Shown in pieces: positions 1-11,288 of a DNA stretch of 64,000 bases. The DNA is from Cyrtodaria siliqua (lineage: Eukaryota > Mollusca > Bivalvia > Adapedonta > Hiatellidae), in NCBI GenBank assembly GCA_037043455.1, contig JAWPHD010001324.1, forward strand, positions 269,679 to 333,678. Direction: 5' to 3'. The position numbers and the translations under genes are program-made. Position 1 is the first letter of the stretch. Every line of letters starts with the position of its first letter. The notes beneath the pieces are model-generated. The model ran no database searches and was not told the origin of the DNA. It worked only from the letters and a program-made list of their open reading frames with translations.

Positions 1-769
1 TTGGCTAAGACATTTCTGGTGGTTATTTAAAGCTGTTATTCTATCGTTAGGAATTTACGGTAGCCGAAAGATCTGAAACTTGTTTGTATATGTTTCAGTA
101 GACTGATTTACATTTACAAATGATTGCAGCATTAGTTGTATCATGTTTGACATATTTATGCATCATTCACAGCTCCACCATCCGATATTATCTGTAAGAT
201 TAATTCCGAGATACTTGTTATGATACTATTTGATGCACAAGTTGCATCAAATCATGATGCCTGTTTTTTTTCCGTGCAGTCATTTAAACAATGTAATTAT
301 GTGATTTCACGTTCGATTCCCTGTTCATTATTAGGTTTGTCTTTTTGAGAGTTCTCTTTGCTTTTACGTGTTTGTTTGGATGTTTTCTTCTTTCCGGGTT
401 TTTGCTTTTCTTGCATCATTGAGTTTAGTTCGGTGATGCTATCACCCAAACAGCTGTCCGTTGCGGAGTAGAATGTTTCGTTAAGGTGAATGTTCTCTCA
501 GCAAATAGCAAAGTTAAAAGTAGGATAAGTGAAAAAACAAAATATTTTTACAAGAAACTTACAGTATATCACATAATTATCATAAACATAAGCTAAAATA
601 CAAAAGCTTAAATTCAAAAAACAAAATTATGAAGATGTTTTTTTTTTTTAAAAATGCACAATACAGAGAATCTGTAGCAGGATTTAGAACTCATCAATAT
701 CATACTAATTTTTACATATTACCTTGATATTATTGTCTAGGTTGTGCCAGCCATTAAAAAGTAAGTATA
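1..769. other. No gene recognised; AT-rich flank
   Basis: No convincing open frame, RNA gene or repeat structure was seen. The stretch is AT-rich with short homopolymers such as a T run near 640. It ends at the perfect terminal repeat of the MITE at 770. Confidence 0.5.
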
Positions 770-1247
770 CTGAAAGGAAAAAGAAACGCAGGGTGCGTAT
801 TTCCGCTATATATTGAATGTTTAATATGCTACTGCTAATCGACTGGTACAGGACGACATTAGGCCTGTCCTTTTAGAAAGAAGGTTTAAACAGCACTGAA
901 CACACCAATGGTTACCCCTTTAAAGTTTCATTATCGTCAGAATGCGCATTTGGCTCAAGCAGGTGAGCAAACTTAGGCTTTAAATGTTGCAATCACTTAA
1001 CATTAAATACAGTACTAAACTGGCTCAATTTTTCAAAAATGAATTTCAGCATTTATGAATTTCTTGTTACAACGTGTACTGTGATTAAAACGTCTACAAC
1101 ATCACAGTTGTGTCCTTTCTCTAACTAACTGCACTTCTTTTTTTTACAAAACATCTTGGGATTTCCTTTGAATATATATGGAATTAAGTGTGCAGTATAT
1201 GCAATATATAGCGGAAATACGCACCCTGCGTTTCTTTTTCCTTTCAG
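770..1247. mobile_element. MITE family M1, copy 1 (46 bp perfect TIRs)
   Basis: A 478 bp element bounded by perfect 46 bp terminal inverted repeats, 770-815 and 1202-1247, starting CTGAAAGGAAAAAGAAACGC. It has no coding capacity. TA-rich DNA lies on both sides, compatible with a TA or TATA target, but no clean duplication is visible. The interior is shared with copies at 9903-11284 and, in opposite orientation, 54443-54915. The perfect TIRs suggest this copy is the youngest of the three. The superfamily is not certain; Tc1/mariner-like is only a guess from the TA-rich target. Confidence 0.85.
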
Positions 1248-2463
1248 AATATAAAGTTGCAACTTTTTATTAAATCACCTGTCTTGAAATCGACTATTGT
1301 GAGTAGCATAATCTATAAATAGAATGTGTACAAATACCATGATCTACAGGTATGTAAATAACCAATGTATGCATTTTAATTTTGCATTGATTATGAACAT
1401 TGATTGAGTTTTTTTTTAAAAACAACTTTGACAGGATTAATTGATAGCACCAGCTAGCTAAGGACATCAAGGTAACATATTGAAAGCTTTATTGTAAAAT
1501 AAGGATTTATACTGTTGAGTTCTAATTCCTGTTGGATTCACTTTGAAGTGCTCTATTAAAACTGCTTTATTTATACAATTTAGTTTTGAAACCAGTTTTT
1601 TGTTTCTAACTAGGGTAATAAGATGAGGTACTGCAAGTTTCATGTAAAAATATGGAATAGTGTTTGAGATATCCAACTTCGAATCTTTCATTTGTTCCAG
1701 GGAACATAATCCTTAAATAATCCTTAAGTTGTTACTGTTGTCTTCAGTAAGCGCTACAGTTCAGTATATTGTCAAATGCATCATCGAAAACGTTGATGAT
1801 ATGTTCAAATAGTGAAATGTCTCTACGTTCGGAGTCTTCGTTTTGCTCGATGTTTATGTCAAATAAAACAATTGTACGAATCGTGATCGTTATCAGATCT
1901 GCAGAATTTCCAGACGTGTTTTTCATTTCATTTCGGTTTCAGTCTCCATCAAATCGAGACCGCAATATTTTTTAATATTCATCGTGTTCGGCGATTACCA
2001 AATTTCTCCTTTCATACTCTTTTTCCTTTGTCTAGGGCGACTACTTGTTTGTACCTTCAATAATTTGCTCCTGGGTGAAATTTTCTGAGCATTGTATAAA
2101 TAAACACTTCCAGTTAAATAAACACACTTGTGAACATGTGCATTTCTGGAGTGACATGGTTAAAAATTACCGAATAGTTTTCATTGCCCGAGACAAAATT
2201 ATTTGTTTTGCTTTTTTAAATCCCGTATGCTCTACAATGTGGCATATACATAAGATAGAATGTATACATATATATATATATGTATTTATTTTTTTAAATC
2301 GGTTTTTACAAATCGGTTTTTACAAGCTAAATATATCAGTAGGAACATAGTTTGCAAATATAGCATTTGTTTCCCCAACAATGAAATGTTTTAAATGAAC
2401 AAATTTCTTGTCTTTGGTCACACACTATAATACATTATTTGTGATTTTGTTACATTTCCTCTT
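1248..2463. other. No gene recognised
   Basis: Non-coding looking, AT-rich sequence. A short acidic open frame on the minus strand (1744-1926) has no recognisable domain, start context or splice sites. A short direct repeat (ATCGGTTTTTACAA, twice) lies near 2298-2325. Confidence 0.4.
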
Positions 2464-2547
2464 ACTGCATATATGTATGCCTGAGATGTAAATAAAAGTT
2501 CTGTTCTATTCTGTTCTGTTCTGTTCTTGTTCTGTTCTGTTCTGGTA
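2464..2547 (+). repeat. Retroposon 3' tail with AATAAA and (TTCTG)n
   Basis: The phrase CCTGAGATGTAAATAAA is followed by a (TTCTG)n tail. The same phrase and a shorter tail recur at 7925-7965. A shared 3' end with a polyadenylation-like AATAAA and a simple-repeat tail is typical of non-LTR retroposons. The body upstream is too degraded to classify. Confidence 0.6.
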
Positions 2548-4323
2548 ATATTCGATCTTTAAGACTGCCTCCCAATCATGTGTTCTGTTATTTCTTATGT
2601 GAACGTTATTTGTTGTGGACAGTTAGTATTAAATATTTCTCGTGGTGGTCTAGGAGATTGACGTTTTAAATACGTAAGAAGATAACTGTTTTATGTTTGT
2701 CGGAGTCGTAGACAAAAATAAACATAAACATGTGTTTATATGTATTTCATGTATGCATGTACACACGTGTCTGAATACAATTATTAAAAAAATGGAGATG
2801 TTTTGTAATAAGCACACAGAATCAGCAATAATAAGTTTTTTACATTATATACACACAACCACCACACCTTACTTTACCATCGACAAGCTGGTTGCTCTTA
2901 TTACAAAAACATTTGCCCGAGAGACAGATTTTTAGCCTGTAACAAACAGTTTATAAAATATTTTCTATTCACGGCAGTTTTGGTGTAACACGCCCATTGA
3001 TTGTTGCATTGAGTTGTGTGTGAATTAAAATTTAAATGCCATGTTGTCACTCATATCTAGACCCAAATTAAAAATGAATAACTTTCATTCTCATCACAAA
3101 TGACACATATGCTGCCAAAAAATCCACAGGAAAATGGAGGTCATGTATCTTCTAAGAAAGAACTTGTCTCATGAATGAATGCTCCCTTTAAAAACATAAA
3201 CACTGAGATGCCATAATATTGTATTCATACACTCATTTCCATATAAGCAAAATAAATTAAAAACTCACAATTTTAACATGGCAATGCTTGAAAAATGTAA
3301 CAAATAGATCAACAATGTGATATAAACCAAAAATAGCACTTTAAATTAGTGAAAATGCCTTTTTTTACAAAAAGAAATGAGAATTATTTATTGACGCCAA
3401 TATACCCCAGGCCGACACTTCCTGCGTTGCAATGGGTGTGCTACATCTTTAGACAATTACACTTCGTGGACTTCTAATGAAGTTTGTGAAGTACTAATAT
3501 TCTTACTCAATAACGTTTTCGTCAGGTATGGAAATACAGTTTATATGCAAATAATTAAAACACCTAGGAGTACTAACTTGTAGCATATTTGCTTTTCTAT
3601 TTGTATGAAACGTGTTTGTGGAGTCTTACGAAATACTCAGGCATATTCATCGAAACATCTCGGCTTTCTATTTGATATCAGTGACAACTCTTTCTCTTCT
3701 ACACGTTGTCGTACACTTGACGATTCATTATCCTGTTGCTCTGGCTTCTGACATGACAGTGAGTAGGCTATACTTTGTTAGTGGCTTTCATATCATATAT
3801 GCATGTTAACTTATACTATATCAATGTAAACATATAAATTTAAATGTTGCCTAGTTGGTTAAAGGATACAGCGTGTTTTTTTTGCCACTGACCGTTCCAA
3901 GGCTGTAGCCCTATTGGCAACCATTTTGTGTTTGTGATGTCTTATCTTGCCTTTTATTCATCTGAAGTTGTTCTTTGTTTCTGGGTGTGTTCATGGTTGA
4001 CTGTCGTCCTTGAATGCTACATTTCCTGTTCGATTTATTGAGATGACACTAGGGTGACAGTGAAGTTTGGTATTCCTATTGTCAACACTTTTATGGTCGT
4101 CATGTCTTAAACATTATATATATACTGGTGGTCAATGAAAACGCACCAGTAGATTGTATGGGTGTTAAATTGTATTGCTTAAGTATGTAATAATAATAAG
4201 TGCACATTTTGCAATTGAATGACAACTTTCGGTGGGGTCAATGTCGGTCGAATTTTATCGGGCTTGGCAAAAAAGAAAATAAACTAAGATCTACATACAT
4301 CTGAGTAAGTTATAGTCTACAAA
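2548..4323. other. No gene recognised
   Basis: AT-rich sequence with several short open frames rich in His, Ile and Tyr that look like chance frames. No tRNA-like boxes, inverted repeats of note or tandem arrays were seen. Confidence 0.4.
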
Positions 4324-4911
4324 ATGGATCGTAATGAGCGATATTATAATGATAAGACATTTGCAAACAATCAACAAGACAAGTTATTGCCACTTTCATG
4401 GACTCGCTAGAAGTGATATGATTCTATCAAATGCAAACCATCTAAAAGGCATATGTGGGATAAGCAATTTAAGGACTACCCCCGGGAAATTAACGATGCC
4501 AGAAAACAGCTATGGGGCGAGTACAAATCATCACGCCAAAATTACGGTGCCAAAAATGTTAAAATTAAATACCCAGTTTCACTCACAGTGAATGGCAACA
4601 TCGTTAAAAACATGTTCCCCGATTGGGACGAAATGATGAGAGGCACACGACACTGCAACGTCGAACAAAGGGTTAGTGACAAACTCCATGAAAATGCAAG
4701 TTATAATGCAAAACTTTATCAAAAACAATGCAATGTACCTGTACACATGGATATATCGTCCCCGAAATCCCTAACTCCCCGATCTGGTAACCAGGCGCCA
4801 GTCACTTCATCAAGACCCTCGTCTAGTGCAAGCACACATTCCCGTTCTGGTAACCAGGCGCCAGTTATATATATTTACTTGTTTATATACCCGTTGACGG
4901 GCATTTGTTGA
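4324..4911 (+). pseudogene. LINE ORF1-like fragment, broken by two stops
   Basis: An ATG at 4324 opens a frame interrupted after about 28 codons by TAG and TGA and then open to 4911 in the same frame. The best-preserved part reads PREINDARKQLWGEYKSS and later FPDWDEMMRG. This resembles the C-terminal part of ORF1-like proteins of bivalve non-LTR retrotransposons, where an 'ARKALWP...' stretch precedes an 'FPDW' motif; that comparison is from memory of the family. The tail holds a duplicated RSGNQAPV motif and Ser-rich linker. It lies about 0.3 kb from LINE endonuclease and RNase H remnants, but whether all belong to one element is not shown. Confidence 0.5.
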
Positions 4912-5017
4912 TTTACATATATAGTTTATATTACTACCATATCATCCCTTATTTGTAAATAGTTTTATCTTTAAATATTTACATTAATGTTTAATTACTA
5001 CTTAATTTCTTCATCTT

Positions 5018-5222
5018 TCGTCGTCCGTCGGATGGGGACGTAAACCTGGCGGTCCCGTGTATCGGTCTATCCTCCGAGCACGTTAAAGAACCATAGCAAT
5101 CTATTCGATAATAAGAGTAGGACAGGTTCCCGGATTCCTATGTATCCTTCCCATCCCTCTCTCTGGGGCGGCTCTAAATAACCTATACTGTGTTGATGAG
5201 CCGTTAAACAACAATCCAATTC
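5018..5222 (+). mobile_element. SINE family A, 5'-truncated copy (3' part)
   Basis: About 205 bp matching the 3' two thirds of the full SINE at 17886-18201 (opposite strand there): GGATGGGGACGTAAACC, then AACGTGCTC/TTCTTTAACG-type blocks, then GAGCCGTTAAACAACA. The tRNA-like head is missing. Its 3' end directly abuts LINE sequence at 5223. Confidence 0.8.
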
Positions 5223-5224
5223 AT

Positions 5225-5990
5225 AGTATTAACATAGTACCTTTGACGCATAGGATCAAAGTCTACACATTCCAACAAATTGTGTATGGCCGTTAACGGT
5301 GCAAAGCAGGTAATACATTCTGGTAATTGCTCACCTTGTAATAAATATGAATGAGTATAACGTGTATGCCCTATCCTGCACTGGGCTAGGACAATTTCTT
5401 ATCGACGAATGGGTCGACGGTTTAATTGAATGGAGTTTATTGTTAACAGACAAATCCCAATTAAGCAGCTTGCCAATAGTTACGAATGATATGTGTTAAT
5501 ACAGCTTTTAAAATCAGTATAAGGTAATCTGGCATTATATATATGTAAACGTAATGCTGCTTTAGCAGCACTATCAACTCTATCATTACCACGTATTCCT
5601 ACATGGCTTGGAAGCCAGCAGAAAATAATAACATTATCAACTATAAGAGAATAATTGTACTTTTGTAAAAGTTGAAGCACAACTGGGTTATCATGTTTCA
5701 TATGCCAGGCTTGAAGAGATGAAAGGGAATCAGAAAAGATTACAAAATGGTCATCATAAAATTCTTCAATCGCCTTAAGTTCATCTGAACAGATAGAGGT
5801 CTTGTCAGGCAGGCGGCTTTTTATGCTGTGTTTGTAAACAACAGAACAACAGCTGCCGCAGCTACCTTATCTCCATCTTAAGAACCATCTGTTGAAAGTT
5901 ACGGTATTTCGATTTAATTTCATTAAATATTGGCTTTGAAAGACAGTAGGGTCTGTATTGGATTTGTTACTATTACAAAGATCAAACATA
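5225..5990 (-). pseudogene. LINE 3' part: RNase H and C-terminal domain, frameshifted
   Basis: Minus-strand reading gives an RNase H domain: TDGS (5881-5892), SDELKAIEEF, FSDSLSSLQA, and WLPSHVGIRGNDRVDSAAKA (in the open frame 5480-5701). The four expected acidic positions (D, E, D, D) are all recognisable, but stops and frameshifts split them. Downstream (5225-5400) a further frame reads QCRIGHTRYTHSYLL and NLLECVDFDPMRQRYY, the Cys/His-containing C-terminal segment typical of I/Nimb-type LINEs that carry RNase H. The element is inactive. The endonuclease piece next to it at 5998 is in the opposite orientation. Confidence 0.85.
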
Positions 5991-5997
5991 ATTGTTG

Positions 5998-6196
5998 GAT
6001 ATAATCATGCTATTATTTTATTAGCGAAACAAAACTGGACGGCACTGATATTATATCATTGAACAATTATGAATTTATATCGAAACCAAGAGAACAAAAC
6101 TATATTAGAAAATCTGGCGGAATTGGTATGTTTGTGCATAACTCTTTGTCAGGAAACATTCAGATAATAAAAAATGATTCAGAGGATATATTATGA
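5998..6196 (+). pseudogene. LINE endonuclease fragment (APE type)
   Basis: A plus-strand frame reads ISETKLDGTDIISLNNYEF, then ISKPREQNYIRKSGGIGMFV, ending at a stop near 6196. SETK with a following KSGGIGMFV block is characteristic of the apurinic-type endonuclease at the N-terminus of LINE ORF2; the E of ETK is a catalytic position. Only about 65 residues remain, so this is a dead fragment. It faces the RNase H fragment, which runs on the other strand. Confidence 0.8.
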
Positions 6197-6240
6197 ATTA
6201 AACCTGAAAACATATTATACAACTATCTGATTCTTTTGAG

Positions 6241-6375
6241 GTCAATGGTTAAAACTATTCATCCAAGGGAAAGACTATTGACCCGAAGCAGTGAACGATT
6301 GACGTAGTCGAGGTCAATAGTTCACTGCTGAGGGTCAATAGTCATTCCCGAGGATGAATAGTTTTAACCGTTGAC
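6241..6375. repeat. Hairpin: 56-58 bp inverted repeat
   Basis: Arms 6241-6296 and 6318-6375 pair with about six mismatches; the left arm begins GTCAATGGTTAAAACTATTC. A short phrase ACTATTGACC recurs just outside (near 6502 and 6523), so the hairpin may be the end of a larger decayed element. Confidence 0.85.
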
Positions 6376-6706
6376 AGAAACAGAAGTAGATAGTTGTTTT
6401 ATTATACTGAATAGTATAAACTCCATTAGTTTTGCTTACTTTTTGCTTACTTGTTTACATGCATGGCGTCTCGTCATGGGAAAGCGAAACGTCATTCTCA
6501 AGACTATTGACCTGCAAAAATGGACTATTGACCGCGAAACCAAATTTAACCGGATAGGAAACGTTTATACATACATTATCTATAAACGTTCAGTAAGCTA
6601 ATGATGGGAATTTCTTTTGTCTATTTTTTGTTTTTTGTTAGAGTATATGTATTCCTTTTGAAAATTGCATTCCAGTTGTATGCTAGCTACTTGTAAAAAA
6701 AAAAGC

Positions 6707-6707
<1 letters not shown>

Positions 6708-6741
<34 letters not shown>

Positions 6742-6765
6742 ATATATATATATATTATATGTATG
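6708..6765. repeat. (AAT)n and (AT)n microsatellites
   Basis: About 11 AAT units followed by a short AT run. Simple repeat only. Confidence 0.9.
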
Positions 6766-6773
6766 CTTAGATT

Positions 6774-7050
6774 AGCGTGGCCGAATGGTTAACGACGTTG
6801 CGTTGTAAACCTTCGCCTCTCACCGCATCGGGTTCGAATCCCACTGGGACATGGAGTCCGACTTGTAAGGAAGTGTCGATTTTTACGGATGGCGGGATGT
6901 GTACAGTACTGGGTTTATACACAGGAAATATTGGAATTGGGGACGGAACTCTCGTCTGGGCGTTGCACTAGTGGCGAAGGAGTGTACTCCCTTATCAGGT
7001 GGGACGAGTAATACCTATGAACCAACACGACGGAAATGTCTAATTATAAA
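6774..7050 (+). mobile_element. tRNA-derived SINE family B, copy 1
   Basis: A tRNA-like head carries a pol III A box (TGGCCGAATGG near 6778) and B box (GGTTCGAATCC near 6830) at tRNA-like spacing, followed by an unrelated body. A second, more decayed copy lies at 53855-54010 and shares the B box region and the CGATT(T/C)TTAC(G/A)GATGGCGGGA stretch. No target duplication was identified. Confidence 0.75.
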
Positions 7051-7112
7051 CATCTTTAAATTATTCCCCTTGTCAAACTGATAAAGATCTAAAACTTAAA
7101 ATGAAAACCATA

Positions 7113-7226
7113 GAGAGTGAGTGAGTGAGTGAGTGAGTGAGTGAGTGAGTGAGTGAGTGAGTGAGTGAGTGAGTGAGTGAGTGAGTGAGGGAGGGAGGGA
7201 GGGAGGGAGGGAGGGAGGGAGGGAGA
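7113..7226. repeat. (GAGT)n / (GAGG)n microsatellite
   Basis: Some 19 GAGT units pass directly into GAGG units. Open frames here encode only Ser/Leu/Thr or Gly/Glu/Arg repeats and are not genes. Confidence 0.95.
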
Positions 7227-7387
7227 GAAGGAAACATATCCATTTCTTTGGTATAATACGGAATGTACGGTGTTATTTTACGGTACTGCACGGTACGGCT
7301 TTTACCCACAACCAAATAACCTTGCATTGTAATGTAGAACTTGTAGACAGTTCTACCTCTATAAATATATTTGCAGTGTGTATAATA

Positions 7388-7527
7388 TTGATAAATTATC
7401 ACTCTCCTTTTTTTCGATATCACACCTGATATCATCCTGATAATTCACTATCAAGAGGTATTGATATAGTTCGAGGTATGATACATGTATCAGGTGTGAT
7501 GTGGACAAAGAGGTGATAATTTATATA
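7388..7527. repeat. Imperfect inverted repeat (~50 bp arms)
   Basis: GATAAATTATCACTCTCC near 7390 pairs with the complement near 7510-7527, and ATATCACACCTGATA pairs with TATCAGGTGTGAT near 7488. It looks like a small decayed MITE. Confidence 0.65.
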
Positions 7528-7916
7528 TCTTATATATCATTAATAAACCACACACACACACGCACGCACGGACGCACCGCAGCAACAACAACAACAACAA
7601 CATTATTTTGAAATATTTATAAATCGATGATATGAGTTGTAATGTATTCATCATTGCCTACTGAGTAAAAAAGAAAAAAAACAATATCTATGTTTTCATT
7701 TTATAAGTTTCTAAATATTTTGGAAAGGTTATTAACAAAGCACTCGATTCAGGTTTGTTTTTGCTTCATAACTTTCTGTACATCTTGTTGATGAATTTAA
7801 ACACCATATATAGATAAACTATTTTCACGCATTAAAACTGTACATAATATGTTCTCACCACTTCCCACTGTATATAACATCTGTGCTCATGATGTCGCAC
7901 TTGTATGTTTGTAATC

Positions 7917-7965
7917 ATGCATGTATGTAGCCTGAGATGTAAATAAAGAATCTGTTCTGTTCTGA
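7917..7965 (+). repeat. Retroposon 3' tail, second copy
   Basis: Shares CCTGAGATGTAAATAAA and a short (TTCTG)n tail with 2464-2547, so it belongs to the same retroposon family. Confidence 0.6.
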
Positions 7966-8110
7966 TATTAATTAACGAATACAAACCTGATTGTCTCAGA
8001 ATTCCTAAACAATGTGTAATTAATGTCACATGAGTAGAAAACAAGTCACATATTTTAATACCGGTTATGGCCAACCGTTATATCGTTCATAGGAATTCAT
8101 CCCAAATTTA

Positions 8111-8356
8111 AGGGGCGTCCGTGGCCGAGTGGTTAACGTCTCTGACTTGAAATTACTTGCCCCTCACCTGTAGGTTCGATCCCTCAGGGGCCTAGGAATC
8201 TTTATGTGAGGAAGCTATCGGTGGTTCTACCCGGGTGCCCGCTCGTGCACGAAAATTGCCCGGAGGGGCACCTGGGGTCTTCCTCCACCAACGGAAGCTG
8301 GAAAGTCGCCATATGACCTTAGCTGTTGGTGCGACTATAAAATCCAATTCAATCAA
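8111..8356 (+). mobile_element. tRNA-derived SINE family C, full length, with 14 bp TSD
   Basis: The head has an A box (TGGCCGAGTGG) and a B box (GGTTCGATCCC), then a body containing CACGAAAATTGCCCGG and GCCATATGACCTTAGCTG, a widespread molluscan SINE type, and a short AATTC/AATC tail. Perfect 14 bp direct repeats, TCATCCCAAATTTA, flank it at 8097-8110 and 8357-8370. The perfect duplication indicates a fairly recent retroposition. A 5'-truncated copy lies at 36953-37143. Confidence 0.9.
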
Positions 8357-8370
8357 TCATCCCAAATTTA

Positions 8371-9902
8371 CGTTATTCCAACAAGAAACGCCATGCCAAA
8401 CTTAGCTCAAGTTACACGTTTTCTTGCCGAAATAACATGACATCGGGATGAAAAAATTAAATCATTAAGGTTCCAACAGAAGACATATGAAGAACGGTGT
8501 GTTTATCCTATTTGTTAAACCAATATGATGGCCCAGAATTGCTAATACAGGCTACATTGATTCAATGGATAAGGCGCACATGTATTCTTCAACAGTCATT
8601 TATCCATAAGAGCCAAATATATAAATAAAACATCTACAGTCAATAGAAATACATGGGTAAACACTGTCTTTACGAATAAGAATCCACGGTAGGTCACCAA
8701 GTACCTCCCTTCTTTCGGTTTCTGAATGGTGTCAAAATATAGAATCAAACTCCTGAAAGTACTGAATGGCGAAAACATTGGGTGCAATGAATGAATTCGA
8801 ATGTTTCGCACATGAAAGATTGTGGGAAATAACTAATATCACTGACAGCATATGTGCAATAGTAACTATATGGATTTAAAGCTAAAACGGTGACACGAAT
8901 TGATACCAGTAGGAGAAATAAGTCAAAGTATTGCAATTATTGAAATGTTGTCGTGTGGAAAGTTTGCAACTGATCAGAAAGTGCGAGATCGAGGAACATG
9001 GACAATGGAAACGTCTGCTAGCCTGTTAACAGTTGTATTTCGTAATGAAGTAATGGAAGGTAAGGAATACAAACACATAGTGAAATGTATAGTTTATTGA
9101 AACAAAATTTAAAGAACAAGGTCAACAAAAGCATAATTTCAGCAAAAAAACAATTTGTCCTTTACAGAAAAAGAGACACAATAGGGCCTGTAAACACTCC
9201 TCTACTGGTATAGCGACACCATTTGTATAACATTGCGAAACTACAACAATAAATAATTAAACATGCTGATCAATGAAGGAGAATATTTTGATATAGAGTC
9301 GTAAAGATAGGAAGAATGATTAACGTTCCATCATGTACGCCAGGTTTTTGGCTATTTTTAGTAACTGTGGCAATTTTTAAAGTCCGATTAAGCTTGTGTT
9401 GTTGTTTTTATAGACAATATTCACTTTTTGACCATCGCGGGGAGACAAACAAAACAAACTTAATAGTAAAGTACGTATAGATGAATTGCCAATTTGGTGA
9501 AGATTTCTGAAGATTTTATTATTATTATTATTATTAATGGCCACCATCTTGAATGGCGGATGGACATTTGTTCTGCTGTATGTCCCCTCTATATCAGAGA
9601 GTATTCGTGTGCCATTTGATTATACAAACTTTTGGACTCCAAGCAGGAACGTGTATGAAAACATATTATTAATATTAAACGTTCCTGCTCCGAGACAGGA
9701 CCACTTTTAACCACGGTGAGACAAAAACACTAAGTTGATAGTTTTGTAGGTCTAAATTGGAGCAATTTATGTTGAGAATGCGACCTGAACGCTAAACATG
9801 AATGTAGAAATTAAGTTGTCTGTTCTTGCCTGGAACACACTCTTTTTCTTCCCCTCATATTAACTAGGGGAAACATTCAACTAGCACTAACAAGTATATA
9901 TA
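8371..9902. other. No gene recognised
   Basis: Only a short (TTA)n run near 9517 and a small hairpin (GCAGGAACGT near 9643 against ACGTTCCTGC near 9680) were seen. Short open frames on both strands show no domain. Confidence 0.4.
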
Positions 9903-10467
9903 CTGAAAGGAAACAGAAACGCGACACGGGAATTACCGCTATATATTGTATGTACAATATGCTGCTGTTAATCGAAAGGTACATGGCTACGTAAGATCTT
10001 TCATTTTTGAAAAACATACTAAAACAACATGTAACACAGCAAATAGTATTCCTGCAAAGTTTCATTATTGACAGAGTACGGCTTTGGCGCAAACTTAGGA
10101 TGCAACATTTTGCAAACTCTTGACGTTAAATACAGTACTGAACTGGCTCAATTTTTCAAAGAGGTGTACTGTGATTAAAACGTCCACAACATCACAATCC
10201 TTTCTCTAACTGCAACTTTTTTTTTAACAAAACATCTTGGGATTTCCTTGGAATATATATGGAATTAAAGCTACAGAGTCCCTATATCAATCGATTTCTT
10301 CTTTGTAGGCGTGTCTTTATTTGTAACTTCATGTTCACCAGCTCATGTCGAAATCGGGTATTTAAGCGAGCAAATATAGCGAAGGCAATCATTTACTGTA
10401 TATACATCGACCAGTGCACATCGTACCTATACACAGGTAACAGTAATTTTTACAAAAAAAAAAGTTA

Positions 10468-10540
10468 GCTTCTTTCGGGGCTCGAACACACGACCTTCTT
10501 ATTTCAAGTCCTGTGCTCTATCCACTGAACTACAACGCTA
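10468..10540 (-). other. tRNA-like sequence (degenerate pol III promoter)
   Basis: On the minus strand an A-box-like TAGTTCAGTGGATAGAGCA is followed by a B-box-like GTTCGAGCC at tRNA spacing; the anticodon-loop-like segment is CTTGAAA. The T and acceptor stems pair poorly, so it is more likely a tRNA pseudogene or SINE head than a working tRNA gene. Confidence 0.55.
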
Positions 10541-10822
10541 CTTGAGAAAATAGTATAGTAACTACCATAGTTTATGAGGCAAAATAACTTAACATATTTG
10601 AACGCAACTCATGATGGATCAATAAATATGCAGTCCATATTGTCGCACGTGTAAATTAACATTGCCTGGTGTAATACTGTATCTTATCAATATGAAACTA
10701 ATACTTCGCCTCAAATCAACCATATCTCGACTTGTTATTTAGCGCTTGATGAGTTTGTGTGCGCGCTCTTGTTATTACACAATGCCTATTTAGTGTTAAA
10801 AATGCTACAAAATACCAATAAA

Positions 10823-10904
10823 TAGCAGTGGTCTAGAGGTTCAGCGTACATCTTTCAAATCTTACAAGTGCAAGGCTGTGGTTCAAATCCCGTTCCGGGC
10901 AACT
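10823..10904 (+). other. tRNA-like sequence, second in the same element
   Basis: TGGTCTAGAGGTTCAGCG resembles an A box and GGTTCAAATCC a B box, about 50 bp apart. Stem pairing is incomplete. It points away from the tRNA-like sequence at 10468-10540, about 280 bp distant. Confidence 0.5.
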
Positions 10905-11288
10905 ATTTTTTTATCACATATATTCTGGAGCCGTATATTTATCGATGTTACCTGTACGGAGGCTAAATAAAAAGGTGAAATTTTAGTGTGTGTGTGTAAT
11001 TCGAAGTTTTAAAGTCCCTCCGTCAACTAAAACGCCTGGAGAACCCTGGTCGCTATGGGCACAATAGAGTCTGGACTTCATGTGAAATTTTACATATCGA
11101 TTTCTCCTTATATACCGACTTTTGGGGTGTTCGTCGTTTTGAAACTACTTCACACGTGACTCACACGTGACTCATTCATATTCATGAGTTATTACCAGTT
11201 AAAATAGGGACTGTACAGCTTTAAGTGTGCAGTATATACAATATATAGCGGAAATTCCCGTGTCGCGTTTCTTTTTCCTTTCGGTGTA

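Larger units (their letters stand above)
10269..11220. mobile_element. 952 bp TTAA-flanked element nested in a MITE
   Basis: Flanked by TTAA at 10265-10268 and 11221-11224, while the uninterrupted copy at 770-1247 has a single TTAA (GGAATTAAGTGTGCAG). Ends are imperfect inverted repeats, AGCTACAGAGTCCCTAT and the complement of ATAGGGACTGTACAGCT. TTAA duplication is the hallmark of piggyBac-type transposition. There is no transposase, so the element is non-autonomous. It carries two tRNA-like segments in divergent orientation (10468-10540 and 10823-10904). Confidence 0.8.
9903..11284. mobile_element. MITE family M1, copy 2, interrupted by a nested element
   Basis: Terminal repeats at 9903-9948 and about 11240-11284 match the M1 family (CTGAAAGGAAACAGAAACGC). 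The interior aligns with copy 1 up to GGAATTAA at 10261-10268 and resumes at TTAAGTGTGCAGTATAT at 11221. The intervening 952 bp (10269-11220) is a separate insertion. Immediately right of this copy lies a piece of repeat family R1. Confidence 0.85.

Noticed and set aside
1744..1926. 60-codon acidic frame on the minus strand
   Set aside because: No domain, weak start context, and an opposite-strand frame of similar length overlaps it.
7073..7435. Ser/Leu/Thr-repeat protein frame
   Set aside because: Translation of the (GAGT)n/(GAGG)n microsatellite.
10468..10904. Functional tRNA genes
   Set aside because: A and B boxes are present but acceptor and T stems do not pair properly; kept only as tRNA-like sequences inside a transposon.
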